Assembly (NCBI GenBank): GCA_964598355.1
Contig: CAZRBN010000024.1
Location: 1-17,172, forward strand
Source of the DNA: DASQJJ01 sp964598355
Lineage (GTDB): Bacteria; Patescibacteriota; Microgenomatia; Levybacterales; UBA12049
Reading direction: 5' to 3'
DNA length: 17,172 bases
Of the stretch, positions 7,022 to 13,739 are shown piece by piece. The first letter of the stretch is position 1. The number at the start of each line of letters is the position of its first letter. A program made the position numbers and the translations under genes. Below the pieces are notes generated by a model. The model searched no databases and had not been told where the DNA came from. It worked only from the letters and a program-made list of their open reading frames with translations.

Positions 7022-7594
7022 ATGAATACAAAATACGTGCTTCATGGAGGACGTCAAGCAGGTTCTTCTTACACACAAGATTTCTTCGAAGAGATTATCC
7101 ATGATTTGCCGCAAAAACATATTACCTTTCTCTATGTTCCCTTTGCTAAAGAGAAAGACAGATGGGAAAAAGAATTTGATAAGAAAAAAGAGACTTTTAC
7201 CAAGGTATATCCTCAGAAAAATATGACATTTCTTTTGGCAGAAGAGAATCCTGAAACATTTCTAGACCAGACACATACTGCTGATATTATTTTCCTCTCT
7301 GGTGGAGATACAAAAAGAATACATAGTTATTTACAAAAAATTCCAGTGAGTGTGTTGCAAGAACATTTTACGAACAAAACAGTTGTTGGCACATCAGCTG
7401 GAGTAAATGTGTTAGCAAAATATTATTTCTCCCTTCACCGACAAGCAATTGACGAAGGACTTGGTATTCTTCCTATTAAAGCTTTCTGCCATTACACAGA
7501 GGATCAAGAACCAAAGCTTGAAGAATTAGAAGCATACAAAGAGCATCTTACTTCTTTTGCTCTCCCTGAAGACTACTTTGTGATAATACAATAA
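7022..7594 (+). CDS. Peptidase S51 (peptidase E / cyanophycinase family)-like protein, short at the C-terminus
   Basis: A 190-residue protein of the class I glutamine amidotransferase-like S51 peptidase family, which includes aspartyl dipeptidase PepE. It shows the central IIFLSGGDTKRI strand-turn (89-100) and the nucleophile elbow VVGTSAGVNVLAKYYFS (121-137) with Ser125. It also has LGILPIKAFCHYTEDQEP (147-164), where His157 is at the place of the catalytic histidine. The start at ATG 7022 is preferred over an upstream in-frame ATG at 6989, because the -10 box lies between them. Family members usually continue for a further 20-30 residues after the segment equivalent to LPEDYFVIIQ, so this one ends early. 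It stands alone on the plus strand and ends 7 bases before the convergent rseP gene. The exact peptide specificity is unknown. Confidence 0.78.
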   Translation: MNTKYVLHGGRQAGSSYTQDFFEEIIHDLPQKHITFLYVPFAKEKDRWEKEFDKKKETFTKVYPQKNMTFLLAEENPETFLDQTHTADIIFLSGGDTKRIHSYLQKIPVSVLQEHFTNKTVVGTSAGVNVLAKYYFSLHRQAIDEGLGILPIKAFCHYTEDQEPKLEELEAYKEHLTSFALPEDYFVIIQ

Positions 7595-7601
7595 ATCTAT
7601 C

Positions 7602-8717
7602 TTACTTTGGAAGGAGGCTTTGTCCACTCAGGAGTCTCGTAATATCATGGAAAGTAATAAAGATAATAAGGGCAAAAAGCACAGCCATTCCTACAGCATG
7701 TGCATATCCTTCGACTTTTGGACTTACTTTTTTCCCTATTATTCCTTCAAGGATAATAAAGAAAAGTCGTCCACCATCAAGTGCTGGAATCGGCAAAACA
7801 TTCAGAATTGCTAAATTAAGAGACAACAGTGCCAACAGTCCCAAAACTGCATTGAATCCTATCTGGACAAATTGTCCAGTCAGCTGCGCAATACCCACAG
7901 GGCCTGCCAAACCTTGAGGCACTTGTCTGTTGACTGCCAATTGAACTACTAATTGCCCTAAACCTTGCAAAATCATCCCTGTCTGACCCACTGCTTCCTT
8001 TAACCCTATCCAAGGAGCTTGATACCAAGGGTACTTCTTCACGCTCACATTTGTGCCGATAGCAACACCCATTGCTCCTTCATTGGATGGATAATGAACC
8101 CGAGGAGTAACTGAAATAGTTTGTACTTGATGATTCGGGGTTTGTAGCTGAAGACTAATTGGTTGACCCAAGTGTTTTTTTGTATAGCTAATCACCTGCT
8201 CAGCATTCTGAATTTTTTGACCATCAACAGCTAGAATAACATCTCCTTCTTTGAGTCCAGCCTTTTGCGCGGGTGAATTATTCGCAACTCCTGCTATCAC
8301 AACATCTTTCCCCGGGGTGGGTATACCTTGAACTATTACAAGATAAGAAAGAATAACAACTGCAAGTAGAAAATTCATAAAAACTCCTGCAAAAACAATA
8401 ACAAATCGCTGCCAGATAGGCCTTACAAAAAACGCGCGTTCTTTATCTTTTCCTTTAAACGCTTTCTCGTCCAATGTCCCAACTTTCCCTCCACCTGCTT
8501 CATCTTCTCCATACAATTTCACAAATCCGCCAATAGGAAGTAAATTAATAGAATAGATTGTTTCACCAATCTTTTTACCCCATATTCGTGGTGGGAAACC
8601 AAATCCAAATTCTTCAACTTTAACACCTAATTTTTTCGCAGTAAGATAATGCCCTAGCTCGTGGATAAGCACCAAAACAGACAGAACAAGAATAAAAGAA
8701 ATAATAGAGAGTAACAT
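7602..8717 (-). CDS. rseP: Site-2 protease RseP/RasP (M50 membrane zinc metalloprotease)
   Basis: Integral membrane intramembrane protease that cleaves transmembrane segments of regulatory proteins or leftover signal peptides. The 371-residue protein has a first membrane helix carrying the zinc site HELGH (19-23) and the GFGFPP loop. A second helix is near 104-130, with a single PDZ domain about 139-200 (NSPAQKAGLKEGDVILAVDGQ). A third helix near 287-310 carries NVLPIPALDGGR (306-317), whose aspartate completes zinc binding, and a last helix is near 340-360. It has the length of the one-PDZ Gram-positive-type enzymes, not the two-PDZ E. coli form. It sits after frr on the same strand, as is common in bacteria, but has its own promoter-like sequence in the 163-base gap. 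Confidence 0.94.
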   Translation of the reverse strand: MLLSIISFILVLSVLVLIHELGHYLTAKKLGVKVEEFGFGFPPRIWGKKIGETIYSINLLPIGGFVKLYGEDEAGGGKVGTLDEKAFKGKDKERAFFVRPIWQRFVIVFAGVFMNFLLAVVILSYLVIVQGIPTPGKDVVIAGVANNSPAQKAGLKEGDVILAVDGQKIQNAEQVISYTKKHLGQPISLQLQTPNHQVQTISVTPRVHYPSNEGAMGVAIGTNVSVKKYPWYQAPWIGLKEAVGQTGMILQGLGQLVVQLAVNRQVPQGLAGPVGIAQLTGQFVQIGFNAVLGLLALLSLNLAILNVLPIPALDGGRLFFIILEGIIGKKVSPKVEGYAHAVGMAVLFALIIFITFHDITRLLSGQSLLPK

Positions 8718-8725
8718 GTCGTTCT

Positions 8726-8753
8726 ATAATATCAAACTGAGGATAAATTACAA
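8726..8753 (-). promoter_or_regulatory. Promoter candidate for rseP
   Basis: Minus strand TTGTAA (8753-8748), a 16-base spacer, TATTAT (8731-8726), then 8 bases to the rseP ATG. Transcription would begin almost at the start codon. The remainder of the frr-rseP gap shows a short heptamer repeat at its frr end and no terminator. Confidence 0.45.
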
Positions 8754-8859
8754 GGTGAGGAAGAGAGCAAAACCCAATTAGGAAGTTTTTAGATTATCAA
8801 TAGATCTTCTGCTTTAATAGTCAAATCCTTCCATGCTTCACCATCTCGTGGATTCCCAA

Positions 8860-8880
8860 CTACTAGATACTAACTACTGA
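8860..8880 (-). repeat. Heptamer YTAG-type tandem repeat after frr
   Basis: On the minus strand the bases directly after the frr stop read TCAGTAG TTAGTAT CTAGTAG, three units of period 7 with a T-x-A-G-like core. It is the weaker of two such arrays; the other follows rpsB. Confidence 0.45.
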
Positions 8881-9432
8881 TTATATTTGCAGGAGTTCTT
8901 CTTCTTTTTGTTTACCCATTGCGTCAATTTGAACCATAGCCTCATCTGTCAATTTCTGGATTTCTTTTTCAAGACGTGATTCCTCATCTTCAGATAATTC
9001 ATCATTTTTCTTTACATCATTCATGCCATCTTGTCTTGCTTGTCGTACCATAATACGACCATTTTCCAATTTTTGTTTCATTAAATGAATCAACTCTTGT
9101 CGTCTTTCTGTTGATAATGGTTGAATAGTAATGCGAAGAATTGGTGCATCAACAACAGGATTGAGGCCAATATTTGCTTCCTGAATTCCTTTTTCTAAAT
9201 CATGCATAGTTGATTGGTCAAAAGGAGTAATAACAAGTGTTTGCAAATCTTGTGCATGGACTGTTGCCATTTCCATAACTCGCAATTTTGCACTACCACC
9301 ATATGCATTGATAACAATATTTTCAACAAGTGAGGGTGCTGCTCTACCTGTCCTGATAGTAGCAAGATCTTGTTTGAGAAGCTCTAAGACTTTGTGTATT
9401 CTTGAAGACGTTTCTTGAACGAGTGGATCCAT
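8881..9432 (-). CDS. frr: Ribosome recycling factor
   Basis: Releases the post-termination ribosome from mRNA together with EF-G. The 183-residue protein is the expected length and has the family features in order. The N-terminal helix is followed by LATIRTGRAAPSLVENIVINAYG (23-45), where RTGRA is strongly conserved. Next comes the small domain LRVMEMATVHAQDLQTLVITPFD, then the paired helices with LTTERRQELIHLMKQK-type sequence and a final acidic, lysine-rich helix. It begins 7 bases after tsf ends, so the two are in one transcript with rpsB upstream. In many bacteria pyrH lies between tsf and frr; here it is absent. No obvious Shine-Dalgarno precedes the ATG. Confidence 0.95.
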   Translation of the reverse strand: MDPLVQETSSRIHKVLELLKQDLATIRTGRAAPSLVENIVINAYGGSAKLRVMEMATVHAQDLQTLVITPFDQSTMHDLEKGIQEANIGLNPVVDAPILRITIQPLSTERRQELIHLMKQKLENGRIMVRQARQDGMNDVKKNDELSEDEESRLEKEIQKLTDEAMVQIDAMGKQKEEELLQI

Positions 9433-9439
9433 ATATTAA

Positions 9440-9892
9440 TTATATAGCAAATCTCTCAAATTTTTTCAGGACAATATTTTCTCCTGTTTTGTGGATTGCT
9501 TCTTTTATCATCTGTTCAATTGTTTTTGAAGGATCTTTAATATATTCTTGCTTCAATAATTCTTCTACACTTTCTGGATTCATTGCAGCAACTTGCATTG
9601 CGATTTCGTGTCCCAAATGCTTGAATTCATCGGTACGTGCAACGAAATCTGTTTCAGATAAAAGCATGACCATAACACCAATTTTTCCCCCACCATGAAC
9701 ATATGTCTCAATAATTCCCTGTCCTGTTTCACGATCCGCCTTTTTAGCTGCTTTTTCTGCTGCTTTACTCTTGAGAATTTCGAGAGCTTTATCGTAGTCG
9801 CTATTTGCATCCTCAAGCGCTTGTCTTACTTCAGAAACTGAAATACTTGTTTCGTCTCGAAGTTTTTTGATGAGTTTGATATCTATTGCCAT
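9440..9892 (-). CDS. tsf: Elongation factor Ts, compact form
   Basis: Guanine nucleotide exchange factor for EF-Tu. The 150 residues begin with a UBA-like domain (IKLIKKLRDETSISVSEVRQALEDANSDYDKALEILK). They continue with the AAKKADRETGQGIIETYVHGGGKIGVMVMLLSETDFVARTDEF segment; TDFVAR is the diagnostic EF-Tu contact. The protein ends with IKEAIHKTGENIVLKKFERF, the family's normal C-terminal strand. It is shorter than Thermus-type EF-Ts (about 196) and much shorter than the E. coli protein (about 283): roughly 45 residues are missing after MNPESVEE, with no frame break, so it looks like a genuine compact form. It lies between rpsB and frr with a 36-base upstream gap that is almost entirely a heptamer repeat. 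Confidence 0.93.
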   Translation of the reverse strand: MAIDIKLIKKLRDETSISVSEVRQALEDANSDYDKALEILKSKAAEKAAKKADRETGQGIIETYVHGGGKIGVMVMLLSETDFVARTDEFKHLGHEIAMQVAAMNPESVEELLKQEYIKDPSKTIEQMIKEAIHKTGENIVLKKFERFAI

Positions 9893-9896
9893 AAAT

Positions 9897-9928
9897 TTAG
9901 TTATTAGTAGCTAGTTTCTAGCGACTAG
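9897..9928. repeat. Heptamer YTAG tandem repeat between rpsB and tsf
   Basis: Plus strand: TTAG at 9897 and 9904, CTAG at 9911, 9918 and 9925, an exact 7-base period with three variable bases between. It fills the gap from the tsf start to the rpsB stop. CTAG is its own reverse complement, and a period of 7 moves TAG through all three frames. Confidence 0.65.
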
Positions 9929-10801
9929 TTACTTCGAATTTTTCTTTGTAGTTTTTTTTGGTTTTTCTTCTTTGGTCTCAGAAGATTGCTTTGCTTCACT
10001 TTGTTGGTTTGCAATGACGGGTATCTCTTCCTTTGACTCCTCTGGCTCATTCGTCTCTTTTGAAACTTTTGCTCCTTTTGTCTCTTTCGCTACTACCCCT
10101 GTTTTTCCTTCAACCCATGCATCTAAAACATAACCAATAAGAAGCTTTAGCGATCCAACAGCATCATCATTTGCTGGGATAACATAATCAACTAAGTCTG
10201 GGTCTGCATTCGTATCAACAATACCTACAGATGGGATTTTCATTCTTCGTGCTTCTTTAACAGCTAAATCTTCTGTGTGAGTATCAATGACAAAGAGTGC
10301 ATCTGGAAGCTTTTTCATATCAACAATTCCGCCATAATAAGCTTCCAATTTTTGCATTTCTCTTTCAAAAAGCATGAGTTCTCTTTTGGTATATTTTGCT
10401 TTCCATTCCTCTGTATGCAGTTTTTCTTTTAATTCTTTCAGTCGTGCATAATTTCTTCCGATTGCCAGAGTATTGGTAAGGGTTCCACCCATCCATCTTT
10501 TTGTAACAGTGAAAACACCAAGTGGGGTCTCCCCCTGTACTCTTTTTAGTTCTTCTTCAAGAATTGGTACTGCTTGTCTTTTTGTACCAACAATAAGGAG
10601 TGTACTCTCTGGTTTTTTTGCGGTTTCAAGTAGGAATTGAGCTGACTCTTCCAAACCTTCTTTGGTTTTTCCAAGGTCAATAATGTGGATGTTGTCTCGT
10701 GATTCGAAAACAAATTCCCGTGCTTTTGGGTTTTGTCGTGTTACTTGGTGGCCAAAATGGCAACCTGCTTCGAGAAGTTCTTCAAGTGAAATAGCTTTCA
10801 T
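9929..10801 (-). CDS. rpsB: Ribosomal protein S2 with an extended, repeat-bearing C-terminal tail
   Basis: Small-subunit protein that binds at the head-body junction of the 30S ribosome. Residues 1-230 are typical S2: the start MKAISLEELLEAGCHFGHQVTRQNPK, KRWMGGTLTN (101-110), PDALFVIDTHTEDLAVKEARRMKIPSVGIVDTNADPDLVDYVIPANDDA (166-214). After residue 232 comes a tail of about 58 residues, low in complexity, rich in K, E, S and T. Within it PVIANQQSEAKQSSE (261-275) is encoded by a dispersed palindromic repeat. Bacterial S2 C-termini vary, and such tails are tolerated. The start has a plausible Shine-Dalgarno (AAGGAT about 9 bases upstream), unlike most genes here, and a promoter about 50 bases upstream. 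It is first in the rpsB-tsf-frr cluster. Confidence 0.95.
   Translation of the reverse strand: MKAISLEELLEAGCHFGHQVTRQNPKAREFVFESRDNIHIIDLGKTKEGLEESAQFLLETAKKPESTLLIVGTKRQAVPILEEELKRVQGETPLGVFTVTKRWMGGTLTNTLAIGRNYARLKELKEKLHTEEWKAKYTKRELMLFEREMQKLEAYYGGIVDMKKLPDALFVIDTHTEDLAVKEARRMKIPSVGIVDTNADPDLVDYVIPANDDAVGSLKLLIGYVLDAWVEGKTGVVAKETKGAKVSKETNEPEESKEEIPVIANQQSEAKQSSETKEEKPKKTTKKNSK
9983..10020 (+). repeat. Dispersed palindromic repeat inside the rpsB coding sequence
   Basis: Plus strand begins GATTGCTTTGCTTCACTTTG and ends TTTGCAATGACGG. This matches the common dispersed bacterial repeat of form ATTGCTTCG...GCAATGAC and shares its layout with the element at 16793-16830. It is in frame with rpsB (minus strand) and encodes the IANQQSEAKQSS part of the S2 tail. 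Confidence 0.55.
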
Positions 10802-10823
10802 AATAAATAATCCTTTATTCCTC

Positions 10824-10866
10824 TACTCAGTGTATGTAGTTCATCAAGGATTATATTCACTGAGTA
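10824..10866. promoter_or_regulatory. rpsB promoter -10 box inside a 9-bp inverted repeat
   Basis: TACTCAGTG (10824-10832) and CACTGAGTA (10858-10866) are a perfect 9-bp inverted repeat separated by 25 bases. Between them on the minus strand is TATAAT (10855-10850), a consensus -10 for rpsB, with no good -35 (closest TTCATT at 16 bases). The arrangement suggests a protein-binding operator around the promoter; the left arm also lies in the rpsB 5' leader. Confidence 0.5.
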
Positions 10867-10937
10867 TGTGTAATGAATGTATTTTACCAAAAGTAAGAGG
10901 CTATGACAAGGATGGAAAATAGTGAGGATGAAGATTG

Positions 10938-10966
10938 TTGAAGTATTATTACTTTAGGACTATAAT
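10938..10966 (+). promoter_or_regulatory. Promoter of the plus-strand unknown gene
   Basis: TTGAAG (10938-10943), a 17-base spacer, TATAAT (10961-10966), then 11 bases to the ATG at 10978. The predicted start point leaves only about five untranslated bases. Confidence 0.65.
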
Positions 10967-10977
10967 GCCCATTTAGC

Positions 10978-11586
10978 ATGGGAAAAGAACATACAGGCAA
11001 AGCAGAAAGAGCAGCAAAAGTTGTAACAAACGAGTTAGCACAAAGACTTGCTCACATACAAGTCGATCCTTTTACACCTTTTCATGTACTTTTTAACCCA
11101 AACTATTACGAACCCAAGACACATTCGAGAAATCAAGTAGTGAGAGATATCTATTCAACTCGGGGAATAAAACCGGTATGGTTTGCTGAATGGCATGATA
11201 CGATTGATGGATATTTAGATGAAAATAAGAGAAGTCATGAAAGATCAAAAATTAACAGACAGTTTATCCAGGTATATGAAGCCCTTCAAGAGATACTTTC
11301 AGAAACAATACCTACTCACACCACCACTGCATCCGCCAGAAGACTTCCTATTGCAGAAGCTGAATATAGGCAAAATGTTCAGATACTATTTGATGAAGTC
11401 CGCAAACATCCCTCAGAAAAAGGTGCTGGAGGACTTTCTTTGCCAGAAATTTCTATCGGAGATGCAAAACTCATGATCCTTGCTTTCCCAAAACAAATTG
11501 AAGAGTATATTTCATCTCATAAGATTGCTCCATCGCTGTACTTTGTCGCTACAGCATTAGGAATAGAAATTCCTGAAGAAAAATAA
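10978..11586 (+). CDS. Hypothetical protein, unrecognised
   Basis: I do not recognise this 202-residue protein. It is soluble, with no signal peptide or membrane segment. The first 30 residues are charged and helical (KEHTGKAERAAKVVTNELAQRLA). The middle has an aromatic-rich stretch (FTPFHVLFNPNYYEPKTHSRNQVVRDIYSTRGIKPVWFAEWHDTIDGYL, about 37-86) and a helix with IQVYEALQEILSET. A threonine-rich linker (THTTTASARR) separates it from a C-terminal region with EISIGDAKLMILAFPKQIEEYI. It has its own well-formed promoter with a near-leaderless start. It stands between rpsB (divergent) and glyA (convergent, 68 bases away). Codon use looks like that of its neighbours. No function can be offered. Confidence 0.8.
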   Translation: MGKEHTGKAERAAKVVTNELAQRLAHIQVDPFTPFHVLFNPNYYEPKTHSRNQVVRDIYSTRGIKPVWFAEWHDTIDGYLDENKRSHERSKINRQFIQVYEALQEILSETIPTHTTTASARRLPIAEAEYRQNVQILFDEVRKHPSEKGAGGLSLPEISIGDAKLMILAFPKQIEEYISSHKIAPSLYFVATALGIEIPEEK

Positions 11587-11654
11587 CGTATAAGCCAGCA
11601 GAAAAACTGTTATTGAATATGCTTGATTGAGTGTTCGAAGAAAACCTATTGAGA

Positions 11655-12986
11655 TTATGGCAGAGGATATTTTGTAATAAATGTCTTTATCTCTCCCGCA
11701 ATCTTCTTTAATTCCTTATTTCTCTTCACATCAACTTGGAACTTGGACAAAACTTCTTTTCTCTTTTCTTTATCCTCAGGCATTCTATATTCCTTTACCT
11801 CATTGATGGCTCTCACAACCCACCTAGCAACCTTTTTCATGTCTGCTTCCTTAAGCCCTCGCGTTGTCAATGCAGGAGTACCCATCCTCACGCCACTCGG
11901 ATAAAAAGGACTCATAGGCTCAGCTGGAATAGTATTTTTATTCACCGTAATTCCAGCAACTCCCAATGCGTCCGACGCAAATACGCCACCGCCAGGACCG
12001 AAAATAGTAGTGACATCCAACAAAAGTAAGTGATTCTCTGTCCCATTTCCAACGAGTTGTATGCCATTTTTCTTTAGCTCTTCTGCTAGTGCTTTTGCAT
12101 TCTTTACTATTTGTGCACCATATTTTTTAAATCCTGGTTGAGATGCTTCCAGAAGTGCTGTTGCAATCCCTGCTGTCTGGTGATCATGTGGCCCTCCTTG
12201 AAGACCTGGGAAAACAGCTGTATCAATTTTTTTTGCCAATTCTGGATCTTTCTCAAGCCCCCTCTTGGTTACCATAATCATGCCTCCCCTTGGCCCTCGT
12301 AACGTCTTGTGGGTAGTTGTGGTAACAATATGAGCATACTGTACTGGACTCATATGAACCCCTGCAACAACAAGTCCTGCAACATGAGCAATATCCGCAG
12401 CTAAATATGCACCAACTGAATCTGCAATATCGGCAAATTTATCAAATTCATATTCAAACATATACGCAGTTGCCCCCATCCAAATAAGCTTGGGTTTGTT
12501 TTCTTTTGCTAACTTCCAAACTTGGTCTATATCGACATGTCCATCGGGCTTCACTCCATATTGAACTGTATTAAAATATTTTCCTGTTGCTGAAGCTTTC
12601 CATCCGTGCGTTAAATGTCCTCCTTCTGTTAAGGAAAGCCCCATAACCGTATCTCCTCGGTCACAAAGAGCTACATAGACTGCAAAATTTGCAGGACTAC
12701 CAGAGTATGGTTGGACGTTCACATGCTCAACACCAAACAGTTTTTTTGCACGCTCTTTTGCCAAATCTTCTATGTTATCGATAAATTCATTCCCTCCATA
12801 ATATCTTTTGTGAGGATACCCTTCTGAATATTTATTGGTGAGGATTGATCCATTACATTCCATGACTGCTTGCGAGGTGTAATTTTCTGAGGGGATCATT
12901 TCGAGACCTTCTTCTTGTCTTTTTGTCTCTTCCTGAATGAATTTGTAGAGCTCTGGATCTTGTTTTTTAAGGTGTGTTAATGCCAT
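11655..12986 (-). CDS. glyA: Serine hydroxymethyltransferase
   Basis: PLP enzyme that interconverts serine plus tetrahydrofolate and glycine plus methylene-tetrahydrofolate, the main source of one-carbon units. The 443-residue protein shows the whole family signature: EGLEMIPSENYTS (26-38), NKYSEGYPHKRYYGG (51-65), HLTHGWKASATGKYF (124-138), AADIAHVAGLVVAGVH (196-211), then VTTTTHKTLRGPRGGMI (221-237) with the Schiff-base Lys227. I start it at ATG 12986. An in-frame GTG at 12998 lies inside the -10 box and would add only MIVI. It is a separate transcription unit from the serB-serC operon but acts on the operon's product. The next gene upstream is divergent. Confidence 0.96.
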   Translation of the reverse strand: MALTHLKKQDPELYKFIQEETKRQEEGLEMIPSENYTSQAVMECNGSILTNKYSEGYPHKRYYGGNEFIDNIEDLAKERAKKLFGVEHVNVQPYSGSPANFAVYVALCDRGDTVMGLSLTEGGHLTHGWKASATGKYFNTVQYGVKPDGHVDIDQVWKLAKENKPKLIWMGATAYMFEYEFDKFADIADSVGAYLAADIAHVAGLVVAGVHMSPVQYAHIVTTTTHKTLRGPRGGMIMVTKRGLEKDPELAKKIDTAVFPGLQGGPHDHQTAGIATALLEASQPGFKKYGAQIVKNAKALAEELKKNGIQLVGNGTENHLLLLDVTTIFGPGGGVFASDALGVAGITVNKNTIPAEPMSPFYPSGVRMGTPALTTRGLKEADMKKVARWVVRAINEVKEYRMPEDKEKRKEVLSKFQVDVKRNKELKKIAGEIKTFITKYPLP

Positions 12987-12996
12987 GATGACAATC

Positions 12997-13025
12997 ACTA
13001 TAGTTGAGAAAGAATATCCTCACAA
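12997..13025 (-). promoter_or_regulatory. Promoter of glyA
   Basis: Minus strand TTGTGA (13025-13020), a 17-base spacer, TATAGT (13002-12997), then 10 bases to the ATG at 12986. It implies a leader of only a few bases and supports the ATG over the GTG at 12998. Confidence 0.65.
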
Positions 13026-13071
13026 GGAGTATAAAGTGTGACAAAGTATAATTTTATATGTCATCAAGAAG

Positions 13072-13111
13072 CGTTCCAAAGTAGATTTTTTCTGGGTATT
13101 GAAATGGAACG
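13072..13111. repeat. 7-bp inverted repeat in the glyA / DUF1284 divergent gap
   Basis: CGTTCCA (13072-13078) and TGGAACG (13105-13111) are exact reverse complements separated by 26 bases. It could be an operator for either divergent gene or a chance pairing. The rest of the 193-base gap holds only the two promoters. Confidence 0.3.
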
Positions 13112-13162
13112 AAAAGTATATTCCAAAAAAGAATACAGTTCTGCTTGCCAAACAATAATGGT

Positions 13163-13168
13163 TATAGT
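13163..13168 (+). promoter_or_regulatory. -10 box of the DUF1284-like gene
   Basis: TATAGT followed by 11 bases and the ATG at 13180, the same spacing as for the unknown plus-strand gene. No good -35 at 16-18 bases. Confidence 0.45.
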
Positions 13169-13179
13169 AAGATCCTTCC

Positions 13180-13713
13180 ATGCTTGAAAATCCACTTATT
13201 ATTCGGGGGCATCATTTATCCCAATATCTTAGCTTGAATGAAGGTAATTCTCCAAGTTATATTGCTACCTCAGAAGCGATAGGAGTCTTACTCCTTGAAA
13301 CAATAGAGCCGTCTCTTGCTGGATACTCTCAAGATGTGTTGGGGAAAAATCTTGAATCGACACAGACGCGTCAAGCAAAAGCAGAAAAAGTTCTTACTAG
13401 ATGTAAACAAGCCCCCTCTCATACGAGAGTCGAGATAGTAGAAGGTGTACTTGATGATCTATGTAGCACATGTGCTGTAGGCAAACATTGTCGATCAAAA
13501 AATCCATTTGGCGTAGATGCAGCTGCGAATGATGCACCTTTTGTTGATCGACTCCTTGATTGTGCTTCTCAACAAGACCTCCCATTAATAATTGAAGAAA
13601 CGACAGCCACTTTTTCAGATGCACCCCCACAAAAGACAAGAAGAGTAGTCACAACAGTAGAAAGACTCAATGCAATTCTTTTATCAAATCCAGATAAGTT
13701 TAGAGGAAAATAG
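13180..13713 (+). CDS. DUF1284-like protein with cysteine motif
   Basis: A 177-residue protein whose N-terminus (IIRGHHLSQYLSLNEGNSPSYIATSE, 7-32) and middle (VEIVEGVLDDLCSTCAVGKHC, 84-104) resemble DUF1284. That family opens with an R-x-HHLLC segment followed by GKGYS, and carries a VxGxDDxC...C...C metal- or iron-sulfur-binding motif. Here Cys95, Cys98 and Cys104 make a CxxC-x5-C cluster, with His11 and His12 in the RGHH segment. The cysteine usually found right after the HHL is a serine/glutamine here, so metal binding may differ. The C-terminal third (after 120) is unassigned. No function is known for the family. It ends 26 bases before the convergent fusion gene, with no terminator visible between. 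Confidence 0.62.
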   Translation: MLENPLIIRGHHLSQYLSLNEGNSPSYIATSEAIGVLLLETIEPSLAGYSQDVLGKNLESTQTRQAKAEKVLTRCKQAPSHTRVEIVEGVLDDLCSTCAVGKHCRSKNPFGVDAAANDAPFVDRLLDCASQQDLPLIIEETTATFSDAPPQKTRRVVTTVERLNAILLSNPDKFRGK

Positions 13714-13739
13714 CACTAAAACACTACATTATTTCTGAA

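Noticed and set aside
8824..8838. A 14-base sequence shared with 13171-13185 (ATCCTTCCATGCTT)
   Set aside because: A single 14-base match is about what chance gives in 17 kb, and the flanks do not match.
11587..11654. Terminator between the convergent unknown gene and glyA
   Set aside because: No stable stem followed by a T-run could be drawn on either strand.
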